Origin: Dyadobacter arcticus
GTDB taxonomy: Bacteria; Bacteroidota; Bacteroidia; Cytophagales; Spirosomataceae
Assembly: GCF_011762185.1 (NCBI RefSeq)
Contig: NZ_JAASQJ010000002.1
Coordinates: forward strand, 372,001-436,000
Direction of reading: 5' to 3'
Length of the DNA stretch: 64,000 bases
Shown: in pieces, positions 28,580 through 37,045 of the stretch
How the letters are laid out: each line of letters begins with the position of its first letter
How positions within the stretch are numbered: the first letter of the stretch is position 1
Translations under genes and position numbers: made by a program
The notes under the pieces: generated by a model
What the model was told of the DNA's origin: nothing
Databases searched by the model: none
Seen by the model: only the letters and a program-made list of their open reading frames with translations

Positions 28580-29566
28580 ATGAACGCATTTTTCAAATGT
28601 CAGGCTATCATGATCGTCACTTTGCTGGCTTTTTCACAAAGCTGTTTTGGGCAGCCTAACGCAACTTACAGAACAAGACGATCGGCATATCAACTGGCTT
28701 ATGGCGTAAAATTTACAATAGACTATTCCGACGAATTCAAACTGGCGCTAAGAATTTCACTTTCCGGAGGAGCGGGCGCATTTGTCGGCCAAAACTGGCT
28801 TTACCCATCTGTCAACAGCGATTTTGGCATTTACCACGGAGGTATTGGAAGCAGCTTCCGGCCCAGCGGCGGCAAATGGCTCGACTTTGAAACAGTTATT
28901 GCCTACACCTTTACAGCCGGGTTCCTTAACCGCATGAAAATCGAAAACGACCGACGGCCTGGCTTGCGAAACTATCCGTTATACTATTACAGCAATCGCA
29001 GTTTCGCAACACTTCAAAATCCCTACCGATACTCTTTCTCCTGGGGCGGCAACGCAGTAATTTATTATAGAAGGGAACGATACAAGGCCCAGCACGTTGG
29101 CTTTGCGAACTTGCATATTGGCAGGGTTCAGGCCAGCTACACCAATGACGGCCCTCCTTTTAAGCCGCCATTCGGTGACAAGTTCGACCGCTTCAATACA
29201 GGCGCAGCCTGGCTGTCTTTCCATGGCGATGACCATTGGGCGATTAACCTGGTGGAAATTGGTTACAATAAATTCACAGGATTTAGTCCAGGATCCTACG
29301 AAATCAGCAACAAGCTGGGAAATAGCTATGTGTTTTATAAAGAAACCGAGGAAAATTTTTTCAACAAATCCCTTGTCTACCTGAACGTCGGGAATACCGC
29401 CAGAGGCTGGGTCGCAACCGGCAACCTTTATAATTACCGGCATCTCGATGTTCAGCACACCATTCATAAGATGGGATATTATCCATTGCACCTTGTGCCC
29501 TACAACGGCACCTGGGGAGGAGCCGGCAACATTGGATATCAAAAATCTTTAATTACTCTAAAATGA
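28580..29566 (+). CDS. Secreted beta-rich protein of unknown function (possible polymorphic-toxin-23-like fold)
   Basis: This 328-residue protein has a signal peptide ending near SCFGQ (residue 25). It then runs as alternating beta strands rich in Tyr, Trp, Gly and Phe: LRISLSGGAGAFVGQNWLYP, IYHGGIGSSFRPSGGKWLDF, ALTAGF-like AYTFTAGFLNRM, FHGDDHWAINLVEIGYNKFTG. The order has a weak resemblance to the C-terminal domain called bacterial polymorphic toxin 23 in Bacteroidota, but I could not verify this and no catalytic residue is evident. An outer-membrane-barrel reading is also possible. It overlaps the next secreted gene by four bases. Confidence 0.6.
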   Translation: MNAFFKCQAIMIVTLLAFSQSCFGQPNATYRTRRSAYQLAYGVKFTIDYSDEFKLALRISLSGGAGAFVGQNWLYPSVNSDFGIYHGGIGSSFRPSGGKWLDFETVIAYTFTAGFLNRMKIENDRRPGLRNYPLYYYSNRSFATLQNPYRYSFSWGGNAVIYYRRERYKAQHVGFANLHIGRVQASYTNDGPPFKPPFGDKFDRFNTGAAWLSFHGDDHWAINLVEIGYNKFTGFSPGSYEISNKLGNSYVFYKETEENFFNKSLVYLNVGNTARGWVATGNLYNYRHLDVQHTIHKMGYYPLHLVPYNGTWGGAGNIGYQKSLITLK

Positions 29567-30348
29567 AACAGATATACCTTCTGTTGTTTGCCTTAATATA
29601 CTTCCCTGACACTTTGGCACAGCGTCTCGGAAATAAAAAAAGTGAAGCTGGCCCGAACTTGGAAGACACCGTTATTGATTCGAGCTTTGTACTCTATACT
29701 AAATCGATTTGCCTTAAACCGGACCCCAATGGCTATTCTGTCCCGTGCAATTGTTCTGACGCTAATTTGACAGATTCATCGGTGATCGAAAATGAGTATA
29801 TGTTCCTTTCTAAGTCTCAAAGAAAGGCCGTGGTTATCAATTACATTAAGAATAGAAATCAGCGGATTTTCACCAAACCAAAATCGGCCTCCAGGTTCGC
29901 TTTGGACGGTAATGTGACGGTTCAGGTCAATATCTGGTATTTAAACCAACTGCGCTTTGGCGATTACGATGCAGGCAAGCAAAAGATCACATTCAGGATA
30001 AACACCAAAGAATCGGTCGTGGATGAATGGAACCTTGAATTCGATCATGGCAATGCAACGATAGAATCTGTTGCTGAACTCACAGACGCGGGTGAAATGA
30101 AATTACAAACCGAAAAAGCATTGTTTCTGGAACCCACATTTTACAAGACAAACAATTACATCCTCATATACCAGAAGCCCTATTTCCAAACCGGCAAGGA
30201 AACCTTCATTTATAATGTGCTCGATAATACCATTTCAGTCAACCGGAAGACCAAGGATGTATACATAAAGCTTTCTACGGAAGTGAGTGAGAACAAACAG
30301 TACATTCATTTTAAAGGGAAGCGGGTTTATTCATACTATAACGAGTGA
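29563..30348 (+). CDS. Secreted protein of unknown function, coupled to the preceding gene
   Basis: This 261-residue protein has a cleavable signal (IYLLLFALIYFPDTLAQR). The mature part has a Cys trio in ICLKPD...VPCNCSDAN and then a long beta-rich region (VTVQVNIWYLNQLRFGDYDAG, AGKQKITFRINTKESVVDEW). I do not recognise a domain. The ATG overlaps the stop of the previous gene (ATGA), so the two secreted products are made together and probably interact. A bidirectional terminator follows the stop. Confidence 0.7.
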   Translation: MKQIYLLLFALIYFPDTLAQRLGNKKSEAGPNLEDTVIDSSFVLYTKSICLKPDPNGYSVPCNCSDANLTDSSVIENEYMFLSKSQRKAVVINYIKNRNQRIFTKPKSASRFALDGNVTVQVNIWYLNQLRFGDYDAGKQKITFRINTKESVVDEWNLEFDHGNATIESVAELTDAGEMKLQTEKALFLEPTFYKTNNYILIYQKPYFQTGKETFIYNVLDNTISVNRKTKDVYIKLSTEVSENKQYIHFKGKRVYSYYNE

Positions 30349-30386
30349 TCTATTACACGCGGACCGACCTTAGTAAGCCAATAACA

Positions 30387-30420
30387 GAAAATGTCCACAG
30401 ATCGCTCCGTGGACATTTTC
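30387..30420. terminator. Bidirectional terminator between convergent genes
   Basis: GAAAATGTCCAC (30387-30398) and GTGGACATTTTC (30409-30420) are a perfect 12-base inverted repeat with a 10-base loop and A/T flanks on both sides. It serves the secreted pair (forward) and the barrel protein gene at 30440 (reverse). Confidence 0.8.
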
Positions 30421-30439
30421 TATTAAAACTCATTAAATT

Positions 30440-31015
30440 TTATTTTACCAGCGGGATGGCCCAGAAGATACTGGCCTGAATCACACTGTTTTTAAAGTCG
30501 GGATCAATGCTTTGTCCCGTGAAATTCCCAACTTTCGAAACACCCGCCACATAACGCACTCCCACGCCAAGACCGATTGGGGATTGATAACCGATGCCAA
30601 CGGCACCTGCCAGGTCCAAATTTTTCGCAAAGTTATTAATTGTCTGATCCGGGATATCGGTCGATGTCCTGAATCCAGCCTGTGGCCCCACTTCAAAATA
30701 AAACCCTCCGTTGCTCTTGAATTTGAACATGACTGGAATAGTCACATAGCTAATTTTGAAATCCGACTTAGTGCCTCCGTTATCAACCTTTGCTCCCTGC
30801 GTGGAAAAAAGTACCTCAGGTTGTATAGAAAACGCCTTTCCAAAACCGTAATTCAACACCCCACCCAAATGATACCCTACTAATGCATCCGATTCGATGT
30901 CCCCGCCTGTATAATTGCTGATATTCAGACCTGCTTTTGGTCCGATGCTAAATGTTTGGGCAGAAGCTGCTTGTACCGAAAAAAACAGTGCAACTGCAAA
31001 TAATAACTTTTTCAT
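30440..31015 (-). CDS. Outer membrane beta-barrel protein (OmpW/PorT-like, DUF-type porin)
   Basis: The start is the ATG at 31015 (MKKLLFAVALFFSVQAASAQT), which gives a clean signal peptide; upstream codons do not resemble protein. The 191-residue product is a small eight-strand barrel of the outer-membrane beta-barrel family. It has TFSIGPKAGLNISNYTGG, FSIQPEVLFSTQGAKV, ISYVTIPVMFKFKSNGGFYFEVGPQAGF and the terminal strand VIQASIFWAIPLVK. Such proteins are common in Bacteroidota and are not specific transporters as far as known. It is a single gene with a shared terminator. Confidence 0.93.
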   Translation of the reverse strand: MKKLLFAVALFFSVQAASAQTFSIGPKAGLNISNYTGGDIESDALVGYHLGGVLNYGFGKAFSIQPEVLFSTQGAKVDNGGTKSDFKISYVTIPVMFKFKSNGGFYFEVGPQAGFRTSTDIPDQTINNFAKNLDLAGAVGIGYQSPIGLGVGVRYVAGVSKVGNFTGQSIDPDFKNSVIQASIFWAIPLVK

Positions 31016-31200
31016 GTTTGAGAATTGATTGTTTAAAATGTCCAAAATCCATCGTATCGTTGTCTCGATGGCTTGACTAAAAAATACCCTACTACCTGTC
31101 TGGTAATAAAGACAATGAAAATGTTGTGCCAAGTGGGCACATGTCCGCGAAGCATTGGAATGATTTTATTTTATGCGTTCGCAAATGTTACCTACCGAAT

Positions 31201-31953
31201 ATGTCAAATGAGAATTCCGCCGGGTTTTATGCAGGCACTAGCGGCTTGGTTTTGCCAGTGCCGAACAAGCAATTTTATCCTCCGGAATTTCAGAATAAAA
31301 GTCGGCTAACCTATTATGGATCACTATTCAACAGCGTTGAGGTTAACAGTTCATTCTATAAAGTTCCGCTTGCCTCAACAGTCAGAAACTGGTCGACGCA
31401 GGTACCGGATGGCTTTAAATTCACTTTTAAATTGTGGAGAGAAATCACCCATAACAAAGGCCTGATCTTCGACCCGGAAAATATAGCGCGATTTATACAG
31501 GTGATCGACGAGATCGGTGATAAAAAAGGATGCTTACTTGTGCAGTTCCCACCCTCGGTAAAGTCCAGTATGCAATCGCAGCTCGAAAGACTACTGATCG
31601 CCATCGCAGAAGCAGATCCGCTAAAAAATTGGAAGGTAGCTCTCGAATTTCGTCACGCCTCCTGTTACACCGACGAACTATACGAATTGATTGATCATTT
31701 TGGGTTTCAGATCGTGCTACACGACAAACCCGGCTCTGCTCCTGGCCTGCTGGAATCGGACCTGGACTTTATATATCTCCGTTTTCACGGCCCGAATGGA
31801 GATTATAGGGGTCAATATGAAGAGGATGCCCTATATGAATATGCGGAAATCATTCAGAATTGGATGGAGGAAGGCAAAACGGTCTATTCTTATTTCAATA
31901 ATACGATGGGCGAGGCGATGAAGAGTTTGAATCTGCTGAAAGCTAGCATTTGA
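31201..31953 (+). CDS. DUF72-domain protein (YecE-like)
   Basis: The ATG at 31201 (MSNENSAGFYAGTSGLVLP) puts the conserved YAGTSG at the N-terminus as in the family; the 25 upstream codons start with GTG and are discarded. The 250-residue product has NSVEVNSSFYKVP, FKFTFKLWREITHNKGLI, VALEFRHASCY, and a C-terminal FIYLRFHGPNGDYRGQY. DUF72/YecE proteins have a TIM-barrel-like fold and an unknown function. Confidence 0.92.
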   Translation: MSNENSAGFYAGTSGLVLPVPNKQFYPPEFQNKSRLTYYGSLFNSVEVNSSFYKVPLASTVRNWSTQVPDGFKFTFKLWREITHNKGLIFDPENIARFIQVIDEIGDKKGCLLVQFPPSVKSSMQSQLERLLIAIAEADPLKNWKVALEFRHASCYTDELYELIDHFGFQIVLHDKPGSAPGLLESDLDFIYLRFHGPNGDYRGQYEEDALYEYAEIIQNWMEEGKTVYSYFNNTMGEAMKSLNLLKASI

Positions 31954-31976
31954 AGATAGGCAAATTTGTTTTTCAT

Positions 31977-31997
31977 AAATTTCATTGATGGAAATTT
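31977..31997. promoter_or_regulatory. Inverted repeat upstream of the efflux gene
   Basis: AAATTTC (31977-31983) and GAAATTT (31991-31997) are a perfect 7-base inverted repeat with a 7-base spacer, 26 bases before the MFS start codon. It could be an operator for an efflux regulator, although none is encoded nearby. Confidence 0.35.
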
Positions 31998-32022
31998 TGG
32001 CATATTACAGTAACTTCACTTT

Positions 32023-33558
32023 ATGCCGACAGTTTCTCTGGGAAGTAGTGAAGGAAAGTGGATCATGGTATCCTCCATACTTGCATCGGCAATGGCATTC
32101 ATCGACGGCACTGCGCTGAATGTGATTCTGCCCGCATTACAAAAAGACTTGCAAGCCACCGGCAGCGGCCTTTTCTGGATTTTAAATTCCTACCTTCTCA
32201 TGCTGGCCGCATTGATCCTGATCGGCGGCACATTGGGCGACAATTTGGGGCGTAAGAAGGTTTTCATGATTGGCATTGCACTTTTTATTTGCGGATCCGT
32301 GGCGTGTGGATTCGCCCCGGATGTTTTCTGGCTGGTCATATTCAGATTGCTGCAAGGCGTAGGCGGCGCGCTGATGATTCCGGGAAGCCTTTCCCTCATT
32401 TCCTCATCCATTCATGAAAAAGAACGTGGCCAGGCGATTGGAACGTGGTCTGCCGCTACCACGGTCGTCACTTTGGGCGGCCCGCTTTTGGGTGGTGCTT
32501 TGGCGGATGCTGGACTTTGGCGTTATATCTTTTTTATCAATATTCCCATAGGAGTTGCCGCATTGTTGGTATTATGGTTTAAAGCAAAAGTCACAGAAGA
32601 AACGCCTTCCGATCAGCCATTGGATATTATTGGCGCTTTAACCATTGCCCTGGCGCTGGCCGCTCTGACTTTGGGATTTCTCCGCATTCCGGACATTGGA
32701 TTGAACAACATTCAAACCTACGGCTCCTTGGGAGCCGGTTTGTCGCTGTTGCTCGCCTTCATTTACATTGAATACAAAAGCAAACATCCGATGATGCCGC
32801 TCGAATTGTTTAAAAACCAGACATTCAGCGGCGCTAATCTCCTTACTTTTTTCCTGTACGCCGGATTGGGCGGCGGAATGCTTTTTCTTTCGCTGAACCT
32901 CGTGCAAGTGCAAGGTTACAGTCAGTTGCAATCCGGGCTTACATTTCTCCCATTTACAATTCTAATGATCGCTGTGGCACGGTTTGCAGGAAATCTGGCG
33001 GACAGATACGGGCCAAGACTTTTTCTGATCATCGGCCCAGCTACGGCGGGGGTGGGTCTGCTTATCCTTTCATTTGTAAAACAAACCGGCGGTCCTGACG
33101 ACTACTGGGTTACCTTCTTCCCCGGCATCCTGGTTTTTGGTTTGGGCATGTCCTTTACCGTAGCTCCACTTACCGCGGCTGTCATGGGATCCGCCAGCGA
33201 GCATTTTTCAGGGACCGCCTCTGGCATCAATAATGCCATGACGCGCGTCGCAAATGTGTTCGCCAATGCCATTTTTGGTGCTTTGGCGGTACTGTTCTTT
33301 TCTGTGGAACTGGCGGATCAAACCAAAAACCTACCTGTCGATCAGGCCACTAAGCAGGTTATCATCAGTGAGGCGAAGAACCTGGGCAATGCGAAAGTTC
33401 CAGGAAATGTTGCGCCTGCTCAAAAAGGGGAAATTCAAAAAGCCTATCACCAATCATTTATTCACGCTTACGCTATTATTATGCGCATTTCGGCGGCGTT
33501 AGGATTAATAGCGGCATTCATGGCAGTTTTGTTTGTTAAAGATTTAAAACAGCAATAG
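32023..33558 (+). CDS. MFS multidrug efflux transporter, DHA2 (14-TMS) family
   Basis: This 511-residue protein has 14 hydrophobic helices. Motif A-like GGTLGDNLGRKKVF lies in the first loop and motif C-type GVGGALMIPGSLSLIS follows in the fourth/fifth helix region. The first helix carries DHA2-type AFIDGTALNVILPALQKDL, the usual start of EmrB/QacA proteins. It exports hydrophobic drugs or dyes using the proton gradient. There is no EmrA adaptor or TetR regulator next to it. A 7-base inverted repeat just before the start may be its operator. Substrate unknown. Confidence 0.95.
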   Translation: MPTVSLGSSEGKWIMVSSILASAMAFIDGTALNVILPALQKDLQATGSGLFWILNSYLLMLAALILIGGTLGDNLGRKKVFMIGIALFICGSVACGFAPDVFWLVIFRLLQGVGGALMIPGSLSLISSSIHEKERGQAIGTWSAATTVVTLGGPLLGGALADAGLWRYIFFINIPIGVAALLVLWFKAKVTEETPSDQPLDIIGALTIALALAALTLGFLRIPDIGLNNIQTYGSLGAGLSLLLAFIYIEYKSKHPMMPLELFKNQTFSGANLLTFFLYAGLGGGMLFLSLNLVQVQGYSQLQSGLTFLPFTILMIAVARFAGNLADRYGPRLFLIIGPATAGVGLLILSFVKQTGGPDDYWVTFFPGILVFGLGMSFTVAPLTAAVMGSASEHFSGTASGINNAMTRVANVFANAIFGALAVLFFSVELADQTKNLPVDQATKQVIISEAKNLGNAKVPGNVAPAQKGEIQKAYHQSFIHAYAIIMRISAALGLIAAFMAVLFVKDLKQQ

Positions 33559-33678
33559 TCGGGATCAATCGCGGCAGCATTTTCCAACGTCTGGCCGCTT
33601 TTCTGCCGGGATCAGCTTTTGAAATATTCTTTTACCTAAGTTGCTCGCAGAGATTGATCACGAATCCCGCGAATCATT

Positions 33679-34104
33679 TCAAGGTTTTAGCCCCATTTGC
33701 CCCTTCCCACTCTTTACATCAAAGGGCACGGAGCTGTGCGCCGACACAATTTTCCATTGACTGCCCTGTTTTTCCCAGCATAATGTCTCCCGCCAGAACA
33801 TATCCAATGTGTCGCCGGTTTTCAATTTTGTTGAGATGTGGTTGAAGCCGTAACTGAATCCCAGATTATTATCCGCATGTACACTCAGATCCACTGTCTC
33901 AAAACCGGGTTGTGCATTGTCATCAAAAGTACCAAACCATTCTTTCAGTCTTTTCCTGACTGCATCGGCCCCTTTGTGCTGCAAGGGTCCGACAATATCG
34001 AATAGTAATACTTCTTCGGCGTAATTTCTGGTTGCGCCTGCTACGTCTTTATTTCTGATCGCTTCGCACTGGGCTGCGATTAGGGATTTTATCTGTTCCA
34101 TCAT
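33679..34104 (-). CDS. SnoaL/NTF2-like protein (YybH family)
   Basis: I start this at the ATG at 34104; the upstream TTG frame is unlikely. The 141-residue alpha+beta cone fold is typical of NTF2-like proteins: QIKSLIAAQCEAIRNKDVAGATRNYAEEVLLFDIVGPLQHKG, then LGFSYGFNHIS and DMFWRETLCWEKQGSQWKIVSAHSSVP. This pattern matches the YybH/SgcJ-EcaC group. Enzymatic activity is not established for most members. It is a single gene. Confidence 0.88.
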   Translation of the reverse strand: MMEQIKSLIAAQCEAIRNKDVAGATRNYAEEVLLFDIVGPLQHKGADAVRKRLKEWFGTFDDNAQPGFETVDLSVHADNNLGFSYGFNHISTKLKTGDTLDMFWRETLCWEKQGSQWKIVSAHSSVPFDVKSGKGQMGLKP

Positions 34105-34150
34105 GTTGAATTGCAAGACCTCGCCTAATTATGAATCTGGTACAACAAGC

Positions 34151-34909
34151 TCAAACGACATCCAAAGTGGCAATCTCCCGTTTATACTTCTGCGGCAGGA
34201 TCAAATTTCTTAATATATGATGCAGCCTGAAAACCTGCATCAACTTGTAGACCGGTAGTATAATTGTAAGTGTTGACCAGTTGCCCAGTTCAAGGATTTC
34301 ATTCACTTTTTCAGGGATTAGCCGCACCTGTACTTCTTTGAGCAACATGTATCTCGGTATTCCAAGGTGCTTTCTATACTGTTTATATAAATCAATGGAG
34401 AAATTACTTTTTACGAGATTATCAGCGAGTTGCTGGTTTCTCATGACCAGCCAATCCTGATAAGTTGTTGGTAATCCGGAGATCGCCATCCTTGCCCCAA
34501 CCTGATAAAAAACATCAAACACTTCGCCTTGCTCTGCCAGTGTCAGTTTTCTTTCCAATATTTCAAAAGAACGTATCGAGTAGTCTATCAGCATGAATAA
34601 AACATCGCGGTAAGCCCAGTCCGGGATTTGCGCTCCGCGTTTGTTTTCAACTTCTTTGTGAATTGCTGTAATTTGATCAATGGCCTTTAAAGCATCGTCA
34701 TGTCGGGAAAAAACAATCTGTCTGGCATAGGTTACTGTAGAAAATAATCTGCCAAGCGGATCGGCGGGAAGTTTGCCTGTAAAATAAAGCCAGTCCACCG
34801 ACTTATTTACGGCAAATTCAGCGGAGGCCCCTGCGAAAATAAAAAAGATGGTATCCGCTTTTCCCCAGATTTCTCTTACAATGGAGTTTTTATCTACAAA
34901 CCATTTCAT
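34151..34909 (-). CDS. MpaB/DUF2236-family oxygenase-like protein
   Basis: This 252-residue protein matches DUF2236 (latex-clearing-protein/MpaB group). It has IWGKADTIFFIFAGASAEFAVNKSVDWLYFTGKLPADPLGRLFSTVTYARQIVF, with the family motif DPLGRLxxTxxYxxxIVF, followed by ALKAIDQITAIHKEV and WAYRDVLFMLIDYSI. The usual heme-coordinating or iron-binding His pattern is only partly visible (AIHKEV, SRHDD), so activity should not be assumed. Relatives are heme or iron oxygenases acting on polyprenyl or aromatic substrates. Confidence 0.85.
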   Translation of the reverse strand: MKWFVDKNSIVREIWGKADTIFFIFAGASAEFAVNKSVDWLYFTGKLPADPLGRLFSTVTYARQIVFSRHDDALKAIDQITAIHKEVENKRGAQIPDWAYRDVLFMLIDYSIRSFEILERKLTLAEQGEVFDVFYQVGARMAISGLPTTYQDWLVMRNQQLADNLVKSNFSIDLYKQYRKHLGIPRYMLLKEVQVRLIPEKVNEILELGNWSTLTIILPVYKLMQVFRLHHILRNLILPQKYKREIATLDVV

Positions 34910-35071
34910 AGTTCCTGAGCGGGTTGAGCCATTTTTCCTAAAACCGTAACAAATGCTATCCTAAAAGCTTGTTTACATTGCAACTTACTAAAAAGTACTT
35001 TGAAACACAAAGTAAAAATTCAAATATGTTATACGAAGTTCCATCTCAAGCAATCATGCTTTGGTATCAGA

Positions 35072-35476
35072 TTACTTTTTGCCGAAAAATTTTGCGAGGA
35101 TGCTTTTTGCAATGTCTAAGAGTGCCTTGAAAGTATTAGGCTTAACAATGAATTCATTGATGCCAGCATCCAGGGCTTTCTTTTTTAAATCGGGGTTATC
35201 GGATGTCGATAGCATTACAGCCGGTACCTCTGCAAGCTCAGGCTCGGACCGAATTTCCTTAATGGCTTCAATGCCATTCATTTTAGGCATGTTCATGTCT
35301 ACCATTACGATCGTTTCGGACAAGTCCTCCGAACTTTTCACATTCTCGACTAATTCCCTGCCGTCTTCCGCCTCAATCACCGTTAAATCTGGGTTTGCTT
35401 CTTCCAAAGCATCCTTAATAAGCATCCTATCGTCCTCATCATCGTCCGCGAGGTGCACTGTCTGGCCTTCTCCCAT
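35072..35476 (-). CDS. Single-domain response regulator (CheY-like)
   Basis: The 134 residues form one receiver domain: acidic pocket D11/D12 in HLADDDEDD, phospho-acceptor D60 in IVMVDMNMPKMNG, the switch STSD, and the conserved Lys in FIVKPNTF. It has no output domain and relatives often carry the phosphate in a relay. It is not next to a kinase gene, but the window holds several orphan histidine kinases that could be partners. Confidence 0.95.
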   Translation of the reverse strand: MGEGQTVHLADDDEDDRMLIKDALEEANPDLTVIEAEDGRELVENVKSSEDLSETIVMVDMNMPKMNGIEAIKEIRSEPELAEVPAVMLSTSDNPDLKKKALDAGINEFIVKPNTFKALLDIAKSILAKFFGKK

Positions 35477-35545
35477 GTCAATGTAGCTACTTGAAAGACA
35501 AATATATTAAATGATCGTCGTATATGGATGATCTTGCGCCGACCA

Positions 35546-36064
35546 TCAGTTCCAGCGGCCAAATGAATCGTTATGCATGACTGTTCTGAACTGGTTTACG
35601 AAACTAGCCGCTTCATCAGGCGTGACGATGATGTTCTTTCCACCGGTTGTTATTATGAGCACTGCCCTTTTTCTGCGAGTTGCATACCAGGTCATACTGC
35701 CAATTCTGGAATTATAGAATTTGCCATAAAACCCAAACAAGCCGCCTACTCCAAAAGTCCGAAACGTCCATTTGAGCCTTTCGTCGTCCAGAATCTCAGC
35801 ACTTGCAATCTGCTTAAAGTCAATCGCAACCTTGTCAAACGGCCTGCGTATGATTAGTTTCTCCGGATTTATTACATAATCAATTGGCCTGAATGCATAA
35901 GTAATAAAGTAGGTTAAAAACAATATAGCACCAATAATGTAACGCGACCCATTAGTTGGCTCACCGTTAAAAATGAAAAGGTTTACAAGAATTCCCAGGT
36001 ACAAAATGGTTACCCCTACTGTGACAATTTTAGTGAGAGTGTCCCAGGATGCTTTGTAGGTCAT
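35546..36064 (-). CDS. PH-domain-like membrane protein
   Basis: This 172-residue protein has two membrane helices (about 13-33 and 42-60) and then a C-terminal domain of alternating strands: DYVINPEKLIIRRPFDKVAIDFKQIASAEIL. It resembles bacterial PH-like (bPH) domain proteins. The Phe/Gly stretch GVGGLFGFYGKFYNSRIG lies between strands. The function is unknown. It stands alone upstream of the receiver gene on the same strand. Confidence 0.75.
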   Translation of the reverse strand: MTYKASWDTLTKIVTVGVTILYLGILVNLFIFNGEPTNGSRYIIGAILFLTYFITYAFRPIDYVINPEKLIIRRPFDKVAIDFKQIASAEILDDERLKWTFRTFGVGGLFGFYGKFYNSRIGSMTWYATRRKRAVLIITTGGKNIIVTPDEAASFVNQFRTVMHNDSFGRWN

Positions 36065-36158
36065 GGTTTGAAGGATTAATCTATGTGGATATAATCATTG
36101 AACATTATATTCAAATTACGAAAGTACCTCGCGCTAACTGCCAGGTGCTTCATTTGAG

Positions 36159-36231
36159 TGACCCCGCTGAGGCTCGAACTCAGGACCCACAGATTAAGAG
36201 TCTGTTGCTCTACCAACTGAGCTACGGAGTC
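36159..36231 (-). tRNA. tRNA-Lys (anticodon CTT)
   Basis: Read on the reverse strand, the 73-base cloverleaf starts GACTCCG and ends with the matching CGGGGTC plus discriminator A. The D arm GCTCAGTTGGTAGAGC, the anticodon stem ACAGA/TCTGT with loop CTCTTAA (anticodon CTT), and the T arm CTGAG-TTCGAGC-CTCAG all fold well. CCA is not encoded. No other RNA gene is in the surrounding 36065-36411. Confidence 0.96.
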
Positions 36232-36411
36232 GTCAAGTCGAATATCGTTAAATCTTCGACTTGTCTCACATTTGTTAGGATAATTTTGATAAATCTGTCC
36301 CGATCACCCCCTCCGATTGTCTCCTTTTAGGATGATTAACTTTTAAAAGATCTCCTAATTTTGAGCTGTCAAATTGATGTATCACATCGCTAACCATAAA
36401 CACTTGCCACC

Positions 36412-36840
36412 ATGCCAAAAATAAACACCTACCTTAACTTCGACGGGACTGCGGAGGAGGCTTTCAAATTTTACCAATCCGTTTTCGGTGGTGAATTTGG
36501 GATGCTAAACAAGATGTCGGACATGCCCGGAGCTGAAAATCTTCCAGAAGATGAGAAAAACCGAATCATGCATATCGCACTTCCAATCGGTAAGGATGAT
36601 ATGCTCATGGCATCGGATATCATGCCTTCTGCAGGCCACGTCCTCAACAAAGGCAATTATTCTTACATTTCTGTTTTTACCGAGAGCCGCGAAGAAGCCG
36701 ATCGCCTTTTCGCCGGATTATCCGCAGGCGGCCAAATCGAAATGGCATTGGAGGATACGTTCTGGGGAGATTACTTCGGTAGCTTGTGGGACAAATACGG
36801 CATTGGTTGGATGATCAACTATCCGCAACAGCATTCATAA
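36412..36840 (+). CDS. PhnB-like VOC protein
   Basis: This 142-residue protein matches the PhnB/3-demethylubiquinone-methyltransferase-like VOC group: INTYLNFDGTAEEAFKFYQSVFGGEFGML, then LPIGKDDMLMASDIMPSAGHVLNKGNYSYISVF, and EMALEDTFWGDYFGSLWDKYGIGWMINY. PhnB itself is not an essential phosphonate enzyme and most members have unknown substrates. It stands alone and ends in a strong terminator. Confidence 0.9.
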   Translation: MPKINTYLNFDGTAEEAFKFYQSVFGGEFGMLNKMSDMPGAENLPEDEKNRIMHIALPIGKDDMLMASDIMPSAGHVLNKGNYSYISVFTESREEADRLFAGLSAGGQIEMALEDTFWGDYFGSLWDKYGIGWMINYPQQHS

Positions 36841-36861
36841 ACTCGACATCACCATGTCAGG

Positions 36862-36897
36862 GCCGTTCCAAATATTGGGACGGCTTTTTTTGTTTTT
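36862..36897 (+). terminator. Intrinsic terminator after the PhnB-like gene
   Basis: GCCGTTCC (36862-36869) pairs with GGGACGGC (36877-36884) with one G:T pair around AAATATT, followed by seven Ts, a G and five Ts. Confidence 0.9.
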
Positions 36898-37045
36898 ATC
36901 ACAGTTATCAATCATCCCAAATTACGGCTATCGTTAGTACCGCTTAATAAGAAAGTCTCGAAAAACACATCAAGTATGATATATTGAATTCGATATCTGC
37001 TTATAAGATATTGAAAACTCAACCCTCACTTCTTTACGCCTGGCT

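Noticed and set aside
31060..31200. Longer starts for the beta-barrel and DUF72 genes
   Set aside because: Both longer versions add residues that do not match the families, and the barrel gene would lose its signal peptide. The shorter starts were used.
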